DNA from: Peromyscus leucopus
Lineage: Eukaryota > Chordata > Mammalia > Rodentia > Cricetidae
DNA length: 64,000 nt
Direction: 5' to 3'
Assembly: GCF_004664715.2 (NCBI RefSeq)
Contig: NC_051072.1
Span: 42,825,642 to 42,889,641 of the forward strand
Each line of letters begins with the position of its first letter. Position 1 is the first letter of the stretch. The notes under the pieces are model-generated. The model saw nothing but the letters and a program-made list of their open reading frames with translations, ran no database searches and had not been told where the DNA came from. Position numbers and translations under genes: made by a program. This document shows, in pieces, positions 45,073-55,299 of the stretch.

Positions 45073-45115
<43 letters not shown>
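45040..45115. repeat. (TG)n microsatellite
   Basis: TG units with 'agta' and 'gacat' interruptions, then about 18 clean units, at the same place in the L1 3' UTR where 30130-30175 has a CA-rich array. Confidence 0.95.
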
Positions 45116-45348
45116 CCTACTGAGCCCATTTGGTTTTGCTCTTATATACATGTGTTTAGAGATGACTGATTGGTATTGGACAACCTGTCAAAGGGCTGGT
45201 TTGGGGAGAAAAACTAATTCATCCTCTTTCAACAGCCATGCATTGCCTGTATCTCTTCAACTCGGTGTGGATCCTACTGAAATTTCCCCTATGTTGTTGG
45301 TGTATTAACTGGTGCTCTAATTATGAAGGTCTTGTTTAGGCAGCAATA

Positions 45349-45885
45349 TGTTGTTGGTTGTTTTTGACTCTGGCTCTTTTGGGGGGCCCACCACCAAGCT
45401 CCCAAATAAATCACATGAAGGCTTATTCTTTCTCAAGAATGTCCAGCCTTAGCTTGGCTTATTTCTAGCCAGTTTTTCTTAACTTAAATTATCCGGCCTC
45501 TGGGCATTTACCTTTCTCTATTTTATATACCTGTCTTTACTTCTTACTCCATGTCTGGCTGTGTGGCTGTGTGGCTTGCTCCTGGTATTCTCCTTCTTCT
45601 CTTGTTTTTCTACTTTCTTTATCTCATTCCTGCTATCTTCTTCCCAGATTTCTCCTTCTATTTAATTTTTTTTTTTTTGACTGCCAGCACCACCTATCCT
45701 TTCTCCTGTCTGGTTATTGGCAGTTCAGCTCTTTATGAGACCAATAGGGTATTTTAGACAAGCAAAGTGATACAGCTTCACAGTTAAATAAATGCAGCAT
45801 AAAAGAATGCAACCCATCTTTGCATCATTAAACAAACATTCCATAGCATAAAAAGTAACATATCTTAAAATATTATTCTACAACA
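45349..45885 (-). mobile_element. solo LTR in Lx L1, minus strand
   Basis: Ends are perfect short inverted repeats TGTTGT (45349) and ACAACA (45885). On the minus strand it reads TGTTGTAGAATAATATT..., then 'ccctattggtctcataaag', 'ccaataaccagacaggag', a T-run counterpart at 45667-45679, and 'ttatttgggagcttggtgg'. Flanks 'gcaata' and 'gccaca' agree at 4 of 6 bases and may be an eroded 6-bp duplication. This is the type-B LTR also found in the mosaic at 43956-44513. Confidence 0.8.
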
Positions 45886-46371
45886 GCCACATTGTTGAGA
45901 AATCATGAATACAGCTCCACTCTCTTATCTGTCTCATTTGTGGCACTATCCAGCAACGGGCACCCTGATCCACTTTTTCTTACAATCTTTCTGCCCATTG
46001 TTCCACAATATTCCCTGTGCCAGTTGGTACTAGAATATACACAGTCACTTATTCTCTGAATTGATCAGCTATAGATTACTATAATGATCTCTGTCTACTA
46101 CTCAAATAAGCTTCTTTGTTGAAGGGAGAGAGCTATACTTATCTGTGGGTATGAGGATACATATTTAGAACACAGTTAGAAATTGCATTAGTTTTGACAA
46201 ACAATAGTAGTAGTAGTAGAGCTTCAGGATCTATTATCTCTTTAACCATGAGTAGTTGAGTAGGTTTGCATTATCCTGTGTGTATTTGTGCTTATTGAGT
46301 GGGCTTTAACGCCAATTATATAGCTATGAGTTCCTCCCAAGATAATATTGCCACTATTGCACCACTGGGGA

Positions 46372-46433
46372 CATCTGCCCTCTGCAAGAGCAGCAAGTAC
46401 TCTTATCCACTGAGAAATCTCTCTAGAGCCTAG
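46372..46433 (-). mobile_element. B3/B2 SINE 5' fragment, minus strand
   Basis: 'ctgcaagagcagcaagtac', 'tcttatccactgagaaatctc' is the reverse of the tRNA-like head of B3/B2. Only about 60 bases remain. Confidence 0.6.
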
Positions 46434-47415
46434 TGAAGAGGTTTTAAATCCAATGACGTTTTGATTTTCCATGAGTTGTTGTTTCACATCGTTTGGACAC
46501 CTATCAGTATGTAAATCTTCTTCATCCATATGGGTGTTTAATTGATTAAAGTTCACAGAAATTTAAAACAGATTACAAAAAAACATCTCTTGTGGCATGC
46601 ATTGAGACAGAAAAACAAAGAAACCAGCATGCTTATCCATGTACAGTAATAGCAAAAAGGTTTTCTCTTCGGGATTTTTTGTCTCAAGCACACTTTATAT
46701 TGCCCTATCATTGCCCTGACGTTCAGACGAACAAGGTTAGTTTCCTGACTTGTTTTCCTTCAGTGAGATATCTCACAGCAATCCTGTCCATTCCAGTGGA
46801 GAATGATGACTTCTCATTTGATTTAAGATGAGAATATGAACTAAGTAAACTTAGGGACACAGCACATCGCTGACCACACTGGATTCATTTTGCATGATGT
46901 GCTTTATCTGCATTTGCCATCTTCTTTTTTCAGCCCTGCTCTTCTCCATTTCTCTGGTTGCTAGCCTCTGTTAAACAGCTATAGATGTAAGTCCCACCAG
47001 GGTCTTACATCTTCATAGTCCTGCCACTTTCCTAAATGTCTTCATAGTCCTGCCACTTTCCTAAAAAGATTCTTATTCTCCTAAGGGACAATGAAGGGAC
47101 TAAGAACACCTTCCCACTTATTCTTTCTCACATACTTTCTCAATAAATAGTTAAGTCAATAAACAGTATTGGCAAGCTCTAGCTGTGTCATAGTCATAGT
47201 TAAATAATTAGGGGAAGACCTACCTATGCTTACATAATTAAATAAAAGTCTGGCTTTAGAAGCCACATGGTAAAGAAAAGAAGTGAGTCATAGCAATTTG
47301 GGAGGTTTCTCCCCTTGCCTATGTTTACTGTAAAAAGAAAAACAAACAACAACAACATAAAGCATCTTACCTGCATAGTCCCTAGATGTGATGCAGACAA
47401 TTTAAAATGAGACCT
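46434..47415. other. unassigned DNA with a 29-bp tandem duplication
   Basis: A 27-base identical segment occurs at 47010-47036 and 47039-47065 (period 29). No known repeat family is recognised otherwise. Confidence 0.55.
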
Positions 47416-47888
47416 CACTAATGTAGATGTAACCAACTGTCTTATTAAATAAGAAACACAGAACCAATGCAAAGAAGAAAGCCAAGAGATCAGAGCTAAG
47501 AACCTTACCCTGCAGCTAGCCGCTTAAGCCAAGAGACCTCTCTGAAAGGGAGCTACTTCCTGTGTGTTTGACTTTATATAGTCTTTCTGTTCTGCCTTCT
47601 CATTGGTTGTAAACCCAAACACATGACTGCCTCATCACTGCCTGTATGTACAGCCCTTCAGGTCTCCTATGGTATTGAGATTAAAGGTGTGTGTCTCCAA
47701 TGCTGGCTGTATCCTTGACCACACAGAGATCTACCTAGCTCTTCTACCAAGTGCTGGGATTAAAGGTGTGCACCACCACTGCCACGGTCTTGCTATGGCT
47801 CTAATAGCTCTGACCCCCAGGCAACTTTATTTATTAACATACAATTAAAATCACATTTCAGTACAAATAAAATACCACCATACACTAA
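47416..47888 (-). mobile_element. solo LTR with 6-bp target-site duplication, minus strand
   Basis: The LTR is 47422-47882 (461 bp), flanked by perfect 'cactaa' at 47416-47421 and 47883-47888. In plus orientation it begins TGTAGATGTAACC. It carries 'gactttatatagtc' (TATA-like region of the minus-strand promoter side), two B1-derived segments ('gagattaaaggtgtgtg' and 'gggattaaaggtgtgcacc'), and 'caactttatttattaac', the reverse of an AATAAA-containing signal. It is homologous to 3409-3928. Confidence 0.85.
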
Positions 47889-48236
47889 TGTTTAGCAAAG
47901 CAGCAAGACGTAGCTAGCCACCATGCCTTTAACAGACACGGCATGCAGACCTGGCTGAAAAATCACTGAAGGCTACAAGTATCCTTCTGCTTGTCATTGT
48001 GTAGAAAGATCTATTATCCAACTCAGTCTTGTTAGCACAACAGGCTAAACAGACTCATTTATTTAATGTCGAGCTGCAGCAATATGAACACTCTTGCCTT
48101 TGTAGACAGCAATTACTAAGCATAAGGCAATTAAAAAACAGCCTCTAATACAAACAGTAGCCACAATTACCTGTCACCATATACTGAGGTCAAAATTACC
48201 TTATTTATTAAAGCCTAAGTGTTATGTCATTTACCC
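47889..48236. other. unassigned DNA
   Basis: Nothing recognised. Confidence 0.5.
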
Positions 48237-48580
48237 TGTCTTGGTTAGGGTTTCTATTGCTGTGAAGAGACAACATGACCAAGGCAACTTTTAAAAAGGA
48301 AAATCATTCATGGGGGAAAGGACTGGCTTACAGTTTCAGAGGTTTAGTCCATTATTATCATGGTAAGAAGCATAGCAGCATGTAAGTAGATTCAGCTGAG
48401 AGTTCTAAGTCTTGATCCACAGGCAACAAGAAATGAACTATCACACTGAGCATGGCCAGAGCCTATATGAGACCTCAAAGCCCTCTCCAACAAGGCCACA
48501 CATCCTAATAATGCCACTCCCTATGGACTAAGCATTCAAACACAAGTCAATGGGGGCCATACCTACTCAAACCACAAACC
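48237..48580 (-). mobile_element. ERVL-MaLR-type LTR, minus strand
   Basis: Plus orientation starts TGTCTTGGTTAGGGTTTC, then 'tattgctgtgaagagacaac', 'acagtttcagaggtttagtcc', 'ctccaacaaggccacac', 'aatgccactccctatgg', ending 'ctcaaaccaca'. This is a common rodent MaLR-class LTR read in reverse. One expected block (around 48375-48420) is shortened. Confidence 0.75.
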
Positions 48581-49269
48581 ACCCTGACCCATGAAGTACC
48601 TATATTTGGTCCTACAAATCTAAATCTTTCTGTGCTTCTTTATCTTTAAGTATATGTATAACACAATATGATCCCATGACATAATTAAATAATATTCTGA
48701 ACCCTATGACACAATAACTGAAGAAGCATTGCAAGTGTCTTAATCATCCCTAAGTATGATGTCTCTTACTGTAGAGCTATTTGAAATGTTTTATTTGCAC
48801 TATCATCCAGAACGCTCCAACCTGTAGGAACATCTAGAACTAAATAACATTTGTTTCTTTAATTAAAATATTCAATATTGCTGTCTTGCTATTACCTAGA
48901 GAAAAGGGAAAAATTAAAGACCATAATTTTAATTTTTTTTATTAGATTAGCTCTACCAAATGAGACAGGTGAGCGGGACCAATATCATTTCCAGACTTTT
49001 CTTACCTTGGGCTTTAGTTTACATGACCTCACAATTCACCTACCTCTCTTTCTTTACATTTTCTTGTCTCCAGATGAAGAGTTAGCAGGTACAATCTCTG
49101 GGGTACTTCTTGTGCCAACACACTGAAAGCCCATATATAATTCTTCTATACACACTGTTTCATAGTCATCTAGAATTTAAAAAAAAATAGACTCTGGCTT
49201 ATAAAGTTAGCTATTAGTGGAGAATTGAGCACAAAACAAAGGAGAGTATTCTAGGAGATGAAATCTATG
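48581..49269. other. unassigned DNA
   Basis: AT-rich, nothing recognised. Confidence 0.5.
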
Positions 49270-49872
49270 TGATTTGTTTGGAATTCATGCATTGCTGTGA
49301 GAATGTAAAGGGTGAAACCATAGCGGAAAACAATACAGAGGTTCTGTGTCACCCAGCTATCTACTTGTGGAAAGTTATACTAAAAAATAAATCAAATGAA
49401 GATCTTAAGATGATATTTGTACTGTGCTCTCATTGTGATATGATTTATAGTATCCAAGATGTAGAAAGAACAAATATCTGTCCATGTATGGATGAATGGA
49501 TAAAGAGAATGTAGAACAGATGAAATGTAATATTACTCTGCCTTTTACCAAAAAAAGACACTTTACCATATGCAACAATATTGTCAACCAAAAGCATTAT
49601 ATAAGTAAAAATAAAATAGTCATCAAAAGACAAATACTGCATTATTCCATTTATTGTGGGCATTTGATTTTTAAATTTATAGACATGGAATATAGAATGG
49701 TGGTCAACAAAGGCTCATGGAACAGACAAATGAGACTTCCCAGCAAGATGAGTAACTGGGAGAGATCCGCTGTACCACATTCTGCTTGGAGCTGGCAATA
49801 TTATACTATGTACTTAAAATTTATTGAGATGATATTCTTAATGGTCTATGCTCGTATCCTAGTGAAATAAAG
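49270..49872 (+). mobile_element. ancient L1M ORF2 end and 3' UTR, plus strand
   Basis: In order: 'gtatccaagatgtagaaag', 'gtatggatgaatggataaag', 'aaaagacaaatactgc', 'agaatggtggtcaac', 'agatccgctgtaccaca', 'gtacttaaaatttattgag'. These are the old mammalian L1 landmarks. A 124-codon frame crosses it by chance. Confidence 0.8.
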
Positions 49873-50000
49873 AAATGAAGGAAAGTAAAGAGACATAAAG
49901 TGAACTGTGAGGAAGGAAAAAGTTGGGGATAGAAAGAGCAAGAGAGAGAGAGAGGAGGGAGTGAGATTGGAGGTGGAGGAAGGAAGGGATGGAGGGCGAT
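49873..50000. repeat. purine-rich low-complexity tract
   Basis: Irregular GA-rich sequence with a GAGA core at 49938-49955, next to the L1M 3' end. Confidence 0.75.
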
Positions 50001-50091
50001 AGGCAGAAAAGACCCCTGTCTCTGTAAAATTTAAGAGCCTATCTCTCATGTGTAATGATTCACTAAGTATGAATTCATTAAGTATTTAATG

Positions 50092-50157
50092 AAAAAGATG
50101 ATCTACCCTGTCTCGAAAAACCAAAAAAAAAAAAAAAAAAAAAAAAAAGATGATCTA
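50092..50157 (+). mobile_element. minimal B1 insertion: 17 bp of body plus A-run
   Basis: 50106-50122 ('ccctgtctcgaaaaacc') equals the very 3' end of B1. An A-run follows to 50147. 'aaaaagatgatcta' (50092-50105) and 'agatgatcta' (50148-50157) are direct repeats of at least 10 bp. So this is a complete retroposition event in which nearly the whole B1 body was lost by 5' truncation. Confidence 0.85.
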
Positions 50158-50639
50158 ATCACATTGACCAGCATCCCCTCTAACATGTCTTTATTTCTGG
50201 TAGTAAGAAAAGGGAAGGAAAAGTGAGATTTACACCAATATAAATTTAAATGCTTTGAGTATATATTTTAATACATATTAGACTACCCTGTGTCATAAAA
50301 TAGTCCTATTGGAAGTGTTACTGTTTTCTTTATATAATTAAATGTCATTTATTAAAATAATAACTAATGAAACATTAAAGGTAGCTTAAATTCACTTAAT
50401 ATCCCTAATTTCTCCAATAAATTCCTTATAACCATGGTAATTTAATTTATTATGGATTTGAAAAATGTAATGTTATTTGAATGCTATTCTGGAAAAGTCA
50501 CCAGGGGAAGGCTTCTAGAGAGGGATGCCACCCTGCTCACTCTAAACTGCAAAATACTCCTGTGCAGGAACTGTTTTTTCCTCCTCTCCTTTCAATGTAA
50601 AATCAGTGTTTATTGTGTGTATATATGAGACATTGTAAC
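50158..50639. other. unassigned DNA
   Basis: AT-rich, nothing recognised. Confidence 0.5.
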
Positions 50640-50884
50640 AGGAACATCATTACCCAGAAATTCAGAATCCCACAAACAGACAAAGCTACCCAACTGTCAC
50701 GTATATGCATAAGACCTGGGTCGGTCCCGTGCAGGTTCCCTGGTTGTTGGTTCAGAATCTGAGTTCCCATGAGCCAGGCTAGCCATTTCTGTGGGGTTTC
50801 CTCTGATGTTCCTGATCCCCCTGGGTCCTACAATCCCTTCTCCCTCTCCTCAGCAGGACTCCCTGAAGCTAGGCCCATCCATCA
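50640..50884 (-). mobile_element. LINE-1 3' UTR piece in reverse orientation
   Basis: 'cccacaaacagacaaagctacc', 'gttggttcagaatctgag' and 'cagcaggactccctgaagc' are minus-strand L1 3' UTR, matching 18060-18320. It abuts a plus-strand 3' UTR, so it may be the inverted 5' part of one L1, though the two share some 3' UTR sequence at the joint. Confidence 0.75.
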
Positions 50885-51705
50885 CTGTTTGTAGGACTCC
50901 TGGCAATGGGAGCAGGGCTGTCCCTGTTGCTTTGACTGACTCTTGGGAACCTGTTCCTCATGCTGGATTGCCCAGCCTGGATACAAGGGGAGCTGTTGGT
51001 CTTATGACAGCTTGATATGCCATGTACTGTGGGATGTTCTGTATGTCCTGTGGGAGCCCTTCTTGGGTTCTTTGTGGCGTTACCCAGCAGGTCCGCATAG
51101 AGGATGATTAGGACCATGGGCCTGAGTGCAGGTGTCTGAGATGGTCTGCACTTGGCTGTGCTGGGGGATGGTCTGTATGTCAAGTTGTTCTGATTGATCA
51201 ATAAATAAAACCTGATCGGCTGTGGCTAGGCAGGAAGGATAGGCGGGACTAACAGAGGAGAAATAAAAGGACAGGAAGGCAGAAGGACTGACTGCCAGAT
51301 GCCGCCATGACCAGCAGCATGTGAAGATGCCGGTAGGCCACCAGCCACATGGCAAGGTATAGATTTATGGAAATGGACTAATTTAAGCTATAAGCACAGT
51401 TAGCAAGAAGCCTGCCACGGCCATACAGTTTGTAAGCAATATAAGTCTCTGTGTTTACTTGGTTGGGTCTGAGCGGCTGTGGGACTGGCGGGTGACAAAG
51501 ATTTGTCCTGACTGTGGGCAAGGCGGAAAACTCTAGCTACAGCCATGCTTTGCTGATGCCCATGGGAGGTTGTCCCTTTCTGAGAGAAAGGTGGGTTGAG
51601 GGGTGTGACAGAGGGAGGTGGGGGGGAAGAGATTGGAAGGAGAGGAGGGAGGGGAGGTTGTTGTAGGAATGTTAAATAAATTAATTAATTAAATTTAAAA
51701 AAAAA
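50885..51705 (+). mobile_element. LINE-1 3' UTR interrupted by an LTR, plus strand
   Basis: 50885-51024 reads 'gtaggactcctggcaatgggag', 'cttgatatgccatg'. 51542-51705 continues with 'gcccatgggaggttg', a G-rich block, AATAAA at 51674-51679 and an A-run. The 517 bases between are the LTR. Without it the L1 3' UTR is continuous. Confidence 0.85.
51019..51547 (+). mobile_element. solo LTR with 6-bp target duplication inside L1, plus strand
   Basis: 'gccatg' flanks it at 51019-51024 and 51542-51547. The LTR (about 51025-51541) starts TACTGTGGGATG and ends CTAGCTACA. It has 'caataaataaaacctgatcgg', 'ataggcgggactaacag', 'atggcaaggtatagattt' and 'gcgggtgacaaagatttg'. It is the same family as 25473-25827, but with about 140 extra bases at its 5' end. 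Confidence 0.85.
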
Positions 51706-52071
51706 GAAGTTGAGAATCCCTGTCTAAAGTGTGGTAGCCAGCCCTGGCAACTCTTTTAATTATGGGCCCCCAGTTTTCTCTTCCATTACTGACTCACCCA
51801 AATAGCTGTAGTTAGTGTGGATACAGCATGGACAGAAATTGCTTTGATCTGAGCAGAACAGACAAGATTGAGTAAGTTCATAGGGAACTTACATGTAGAA
51901 TTTCAGGGCTAACGTATCTCTAGTGGCCCAAATAAAAAGAGGTTGAATCCCAGAGGTCCACTTGTAAATGTTGTCAATGTGTCTGTGTTTCATTTGCTGC
52001 AAGCAGACAATTGACACCTGCCCTCGAACATTCTTGGCAGGTGTATCTTATATAAGAAATAAATTAGTCAT
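51706..52071. other. unassigned DNA
   Basis: Nothing recognised. Confidence 0.5.
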
Positions 52072-52315
52072 CATTTATTTATTTTTTATATATGTTTTTA
52101 TTTTATAATTAACTTAATTTCACATATCAGCCACGGATTCCCCCGTCCTCCCTCCTCCCACCCCACCCCACCCCGGCCCTCACCCCAGCCCACCCCCCAT
52201 TCCCACCTCCTCCAAGGCAAGGTCTCCCCTAGGGAATCAGCCCAGCCTGGTAGACTCAGCGGAGGCAGGTCCAGTCCCCTCCTCCCTACACCAAGGCTGA
52301 GCAAAGTGTCCCAGC
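52072..52315 (-). mobile_element. LINE-1 3' end, minus strand
   Basis: 'tatcagccacggattccccc', a C-rich block (52150-52200), 'ccctagggaatcagcccagcc', 'ggcaggtccagtcccctcctcc'. This is the reverse of a young cricetid L1 3' end. 5' truncated at about 240 bases. Confidence 0.85.
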
Positions 52316-52433
52316 ATTCAAACATAGGCAGAATTGCACGTGAGTCAGAAAGTCTTGTAAGTGTTTCTCATCAAAGCTAGGAGCTAGGAAAGAGTTGTAA
52401 CACTTTGTAACACTTCAGACAGAGTTTGTACTC

Positions 52434-52582
52434 AGCTGGGAGTGGTGGTGGTGCGTTGCCGCGAACTTCGCCACTCTGAAAGTAGAGGCAAGCAGATCTC
52501 ACTGAGTTTGATCCCAAGCATAGTCAACAATACAGAGTGCCACGTCAGCCGGGGTATCATAGTGATACCCTGTCTTAAGGTT
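52434..52582 (+). mobile_element. diverged B1 SINE, plus strand
   Basis: 'cagctgggagtggtggtgg', 'agaggcaagcagatctcac', 'tgagtttgatcccaagc' and 'gataccctgtcttaagg' follow the order of a plus-strand B1. It keeps several CpGs near 52453-52470 although the rest is diverged. Confidence 0.75.
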
Positions 52583-52972
52583 AGGGTAGTGATGGGAAAT
52601 AATAAGGACAGCCAAGGCATACCAAAACTTGATCAATGAAGCATGAGAGGCGAGTAAAAGAATAAACACGTCTGATGTAATGATTTGTGGAGGGTCTGTT
52701 AGAGGAGGTGACAATTCACCTCAGCCCTGCGGGAATTCTGAGTTTGGAATTCTGAGATGGAAGGAAAGGTGATTTCAAAGCTGGAGAATCAAGAACAAGG
52801 ACTTGACTCAGCAGAGAAAAAAAAAGCTGCACTGGATAGTCATATCCACTGCCAGAGGGAAGAGAAGTCAGGGACACATTGTACCTTGTTCCTAAGTCTG
52901 CAGGAAGTGTATACTTGGGAGATACCAGATTCAGGGTAAGTTATTGGACACAAGAATCAAAAAGTCTCTGGC
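52583..52972. other. unassigned DNA
   Basis: 'ggaattctgag' occurs twice at 52731-52741 and 52747-52757. Nothing else is recognised. Confidence 0.5.
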
Positions 52973-53057
52973 TTTCCTTCCTTCCTTCCTTCCTTCCTTC
53001 CTTCCTTCCTTCCTTCCTTCCTTCCTTCCTTCCTTCCTTCCTTCCTTCCTTCCTTTC
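52973..53057. repeat. (CCTT)n microsatellite
   Basis: About 20 CCTT units followed by irregular CT-rich sequence to about 53085. Confidence 0.97.
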
Positions 53058-53087
53058 TCTCTTCCTCTACCTCTCTTTCTTTCTCTT

Positions 53088-53192
53088 ATGATATCATCTC
53101 ACTATGTCATCCAGGTGGGTCTTAAACTTAGCTTTTTTTCCCACTGACTCCCAAGTGCTGAGAATTTGATCATTCACTGTCATGTCCGACAA
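53088..53192 (-). mobile_element. old B1-like SINE, minus strand
   Basis: 'tctcactatgtcatccaggtg', 'gactcccaagtgctgagaattt' and 'cactgtcatgtcc' resemble a reversed, strongly diverged B1 or proto-B1. Confidence 0.6.
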
Positions 53193-53427
53193 TGAGTTTT
53201 CTTTTGTCTATTCCATTGTAGCAGGTGAGTAAAAATTCATTTTGATGATGATATCCATGAATGGATATTAACACAATCAGCCGATGACACAGAATTTCTA
53301 AAGCTTTGATTCCCACAGTCTCTCATGTCAAACCCTAGGTTAAACAAAACTGTTTATTCTTGAGAATGAAAGTTGTTCATGCATTGACTTATTTGCATGC
53401 TATATGTAAATGATGGCAGTTACCGCA
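53193..53427. other. short unassigned interval
   Basis: Nothing recognised. Confidence 0.5.
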
Positions 53428-53760
53428 TATCATCAGACCTACTCAAAATTCTGTAGCTTAAAAATGACAGTCATGTATTATTATAGTTTACTAATCTAAG
53501 AATTGGCTGGGGATCAGCTAATCTAAATTGCATTTCTCTGATTTCAATTTGATTTACTCATTCCTCTGCTGGATGGGCCTGGCTAGGGAATGTAAGCTGT
53601 GACAGTGTGGCTCTGGTTTCTCTTTTCTTGCTCCTGTAACTGCTGTACTAGTCTGGAAATTCTTCTCTTTGTGATCATAGTGACTTACGAAAACATTCAC
53701 TAAATCCTCTAAAAGTCAGTTCTCAGGTCACTTGGTCTGATAACAGTAAGATGGTGATGA
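53428..53760 (+). mobile_element. possible ancient mammalian repeat
   Basis: 'tctgtagcttaaaaatgac', 'attggctggggatcagc', 'cctctgctggatgggcctggc' resemble an old LTR-class repeat shared across mammals. The family is not identified. Confidence 0.35.
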
Positions 53761-54867
53761 AAAGAGAGGCTGAAGATTTGGGCCTTTAATAAAAATTCTT
53801 ACATTGGTCATGTATCAGTAGTAATATGAGAGCATCAGGGAATTTGCTTGAAAAACTTCATCAATGCTTTTTTAAATCCCTGTTGCTATGCCAATACATA
53901 TGCCAGAGATGTGGTCTGCATGCAATAGAGAATGAGACAGGCCTCAACTATGAAGACAGAGAGAATGGGATTCTTTTGAGGAGTGGATACCCCTGGAGAG
54001 TTCTGCTCCGTCCACTACTCCACAGTAAACCTACCTTCAGCTTTTGTCTCAGTTCCGCCATTTCCTTTGGCAATCAAAGTATTAGACTTCCTCTCACCCA
54101 AGTTCCTGACTATGATACTATCTCCTATTTTCTTTACCCTACAGTTAAATAGCATACTATCAATTAGACACAAACACCAGACTTAGGATTCTGAATTAAC
54201 ATCTCCCTGGACTTTTCATCCTTTATGCATCTAGATCCTTACATATGTGATCACCTACAGACCTACGAGTCACTCCCAATAGCTCACAGGAGGCCCGCTA
54301 TTGCAAAATTCCTGCTTCCTGACCATAACTTCCATGCTACTTGCATTCTTTTATGTCCATAAATTTCACCTCCCCTTAGTTTTCTACTTCTTTCTCATTG
54401 AGCATTCCTCTCTGTATCTATTGTGGGCCTAAAGTTGAACTACTTTCATATGATTATTTGAATATCATTCCTAGACCACTAAGAACAGTTGACAAATGTC
54501 ATACAATCATGTGACTTGATCCATCAAATTCTTCATGTTTGGTTGCAATTAGGACTTCAAATGGGTCTTACAAAACTTTGTGATCTATATTTGTAGAAAA
54601 CTCTTATAACTGACTGCATTCATTTTCTAAATTTTTGCTCTAGCATTTTTTTTTCTCATTTTATATGCTTTTTGCTGCCCTCTGCAATTCCATTACTTAT
54701 CTGGATAAATTCTCCTATTGCTGTATTCATAGGAGAGCCACATTTAGAGGGGCTTAAGAGTTATTTAGCACATACTTCAGATGTTCACAAAAATACATTT
54801 GTTCCCTGCTTTTTAACTAATACAAGCATTTGACAGCATCTTCTGTATGAAAATTCATACATACTAG

Positions 54868-54871
<4 letters not shown>
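53761..54871. other. unassigned DNA
   Basis: A 108-codon plus frame at 53826-54152 has no recognisable domain. The rest is unassigned. Confidence 0.5.
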
Positions 54872-54913
<42 letters not shown>

Positions 54914-54959
54914 CACACACACACATAAATATATATATATATATATATATTTTTTTTTC
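54872..54959. repeat. compound (CA)n-(TA)n-(CA)n-(TA)n microsatellite
   Basis: CA array to 54899, TA to 54912, CA/CATAAA to 54929, TA to 54950, then T9. Alternating purine-pyrimidine throughout, so Z-DNA or cruciform prone in principle. Confidence 0.96.
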
Positions 54960-55299
54960 TTTTGCCTGTTGAATCATGACACTGTGAAAGTCACTGACTC
55001 TACTGCTGGAAGGTTCTTTGTCCATTTCATTTTGCCTTTCCAGTCTACAGACCACCACTCTGTGCATGCCTTCTTTATGTTAACCTAAGAAAATAAAAGA
55101 ACCCCCAATCGATCTTTCTTTTAAATAACATTTTTACTTCTAATATATCCAAACAACAGAAAAGTCTTCCAAAATTTACTGAATCATTATGTCCTCCCTT
55201 CTGAAGCCCTATATCGTTTTTTATAGTCCAACTATTTAAAAATATATTCATTTTTTAAAAATATACTCATTTTTTTCTTACAGATCTTTTGCATTATAT
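54960..55299. other. unassigned DNA
   Basis: Nothing recognised. Confidence 0.5.

Larger units (their letters stand above)
44888..46368 (-). mobile_element. Lx-type LINE-1 3' UTR split by an LTR, minus strand
   Basis: The first part, 44888-45348, has 'ttgacaacttcacacagg', 'tactccttctcaagtttatgatc' and a TG array. The second, 45886-46368, has 'tatacttatctgtgggtatgagg', 'gagtagttgagtaggtttgc' and 'gccactattgcacc'. Both lie in the order of a single Lx 3' UTR, and between them sits the LTR at 45349-45885. Confidence 0.8.

Noticed and set aside
49496..49870. 124-codon plus frame
   Set aside because: Lies within an ancient L1M 3' region; chance frame.
53826..54152. 108-codon plus frame
   Set aside because: No known motif; no evidence of exon structure or codon constraint by eye.
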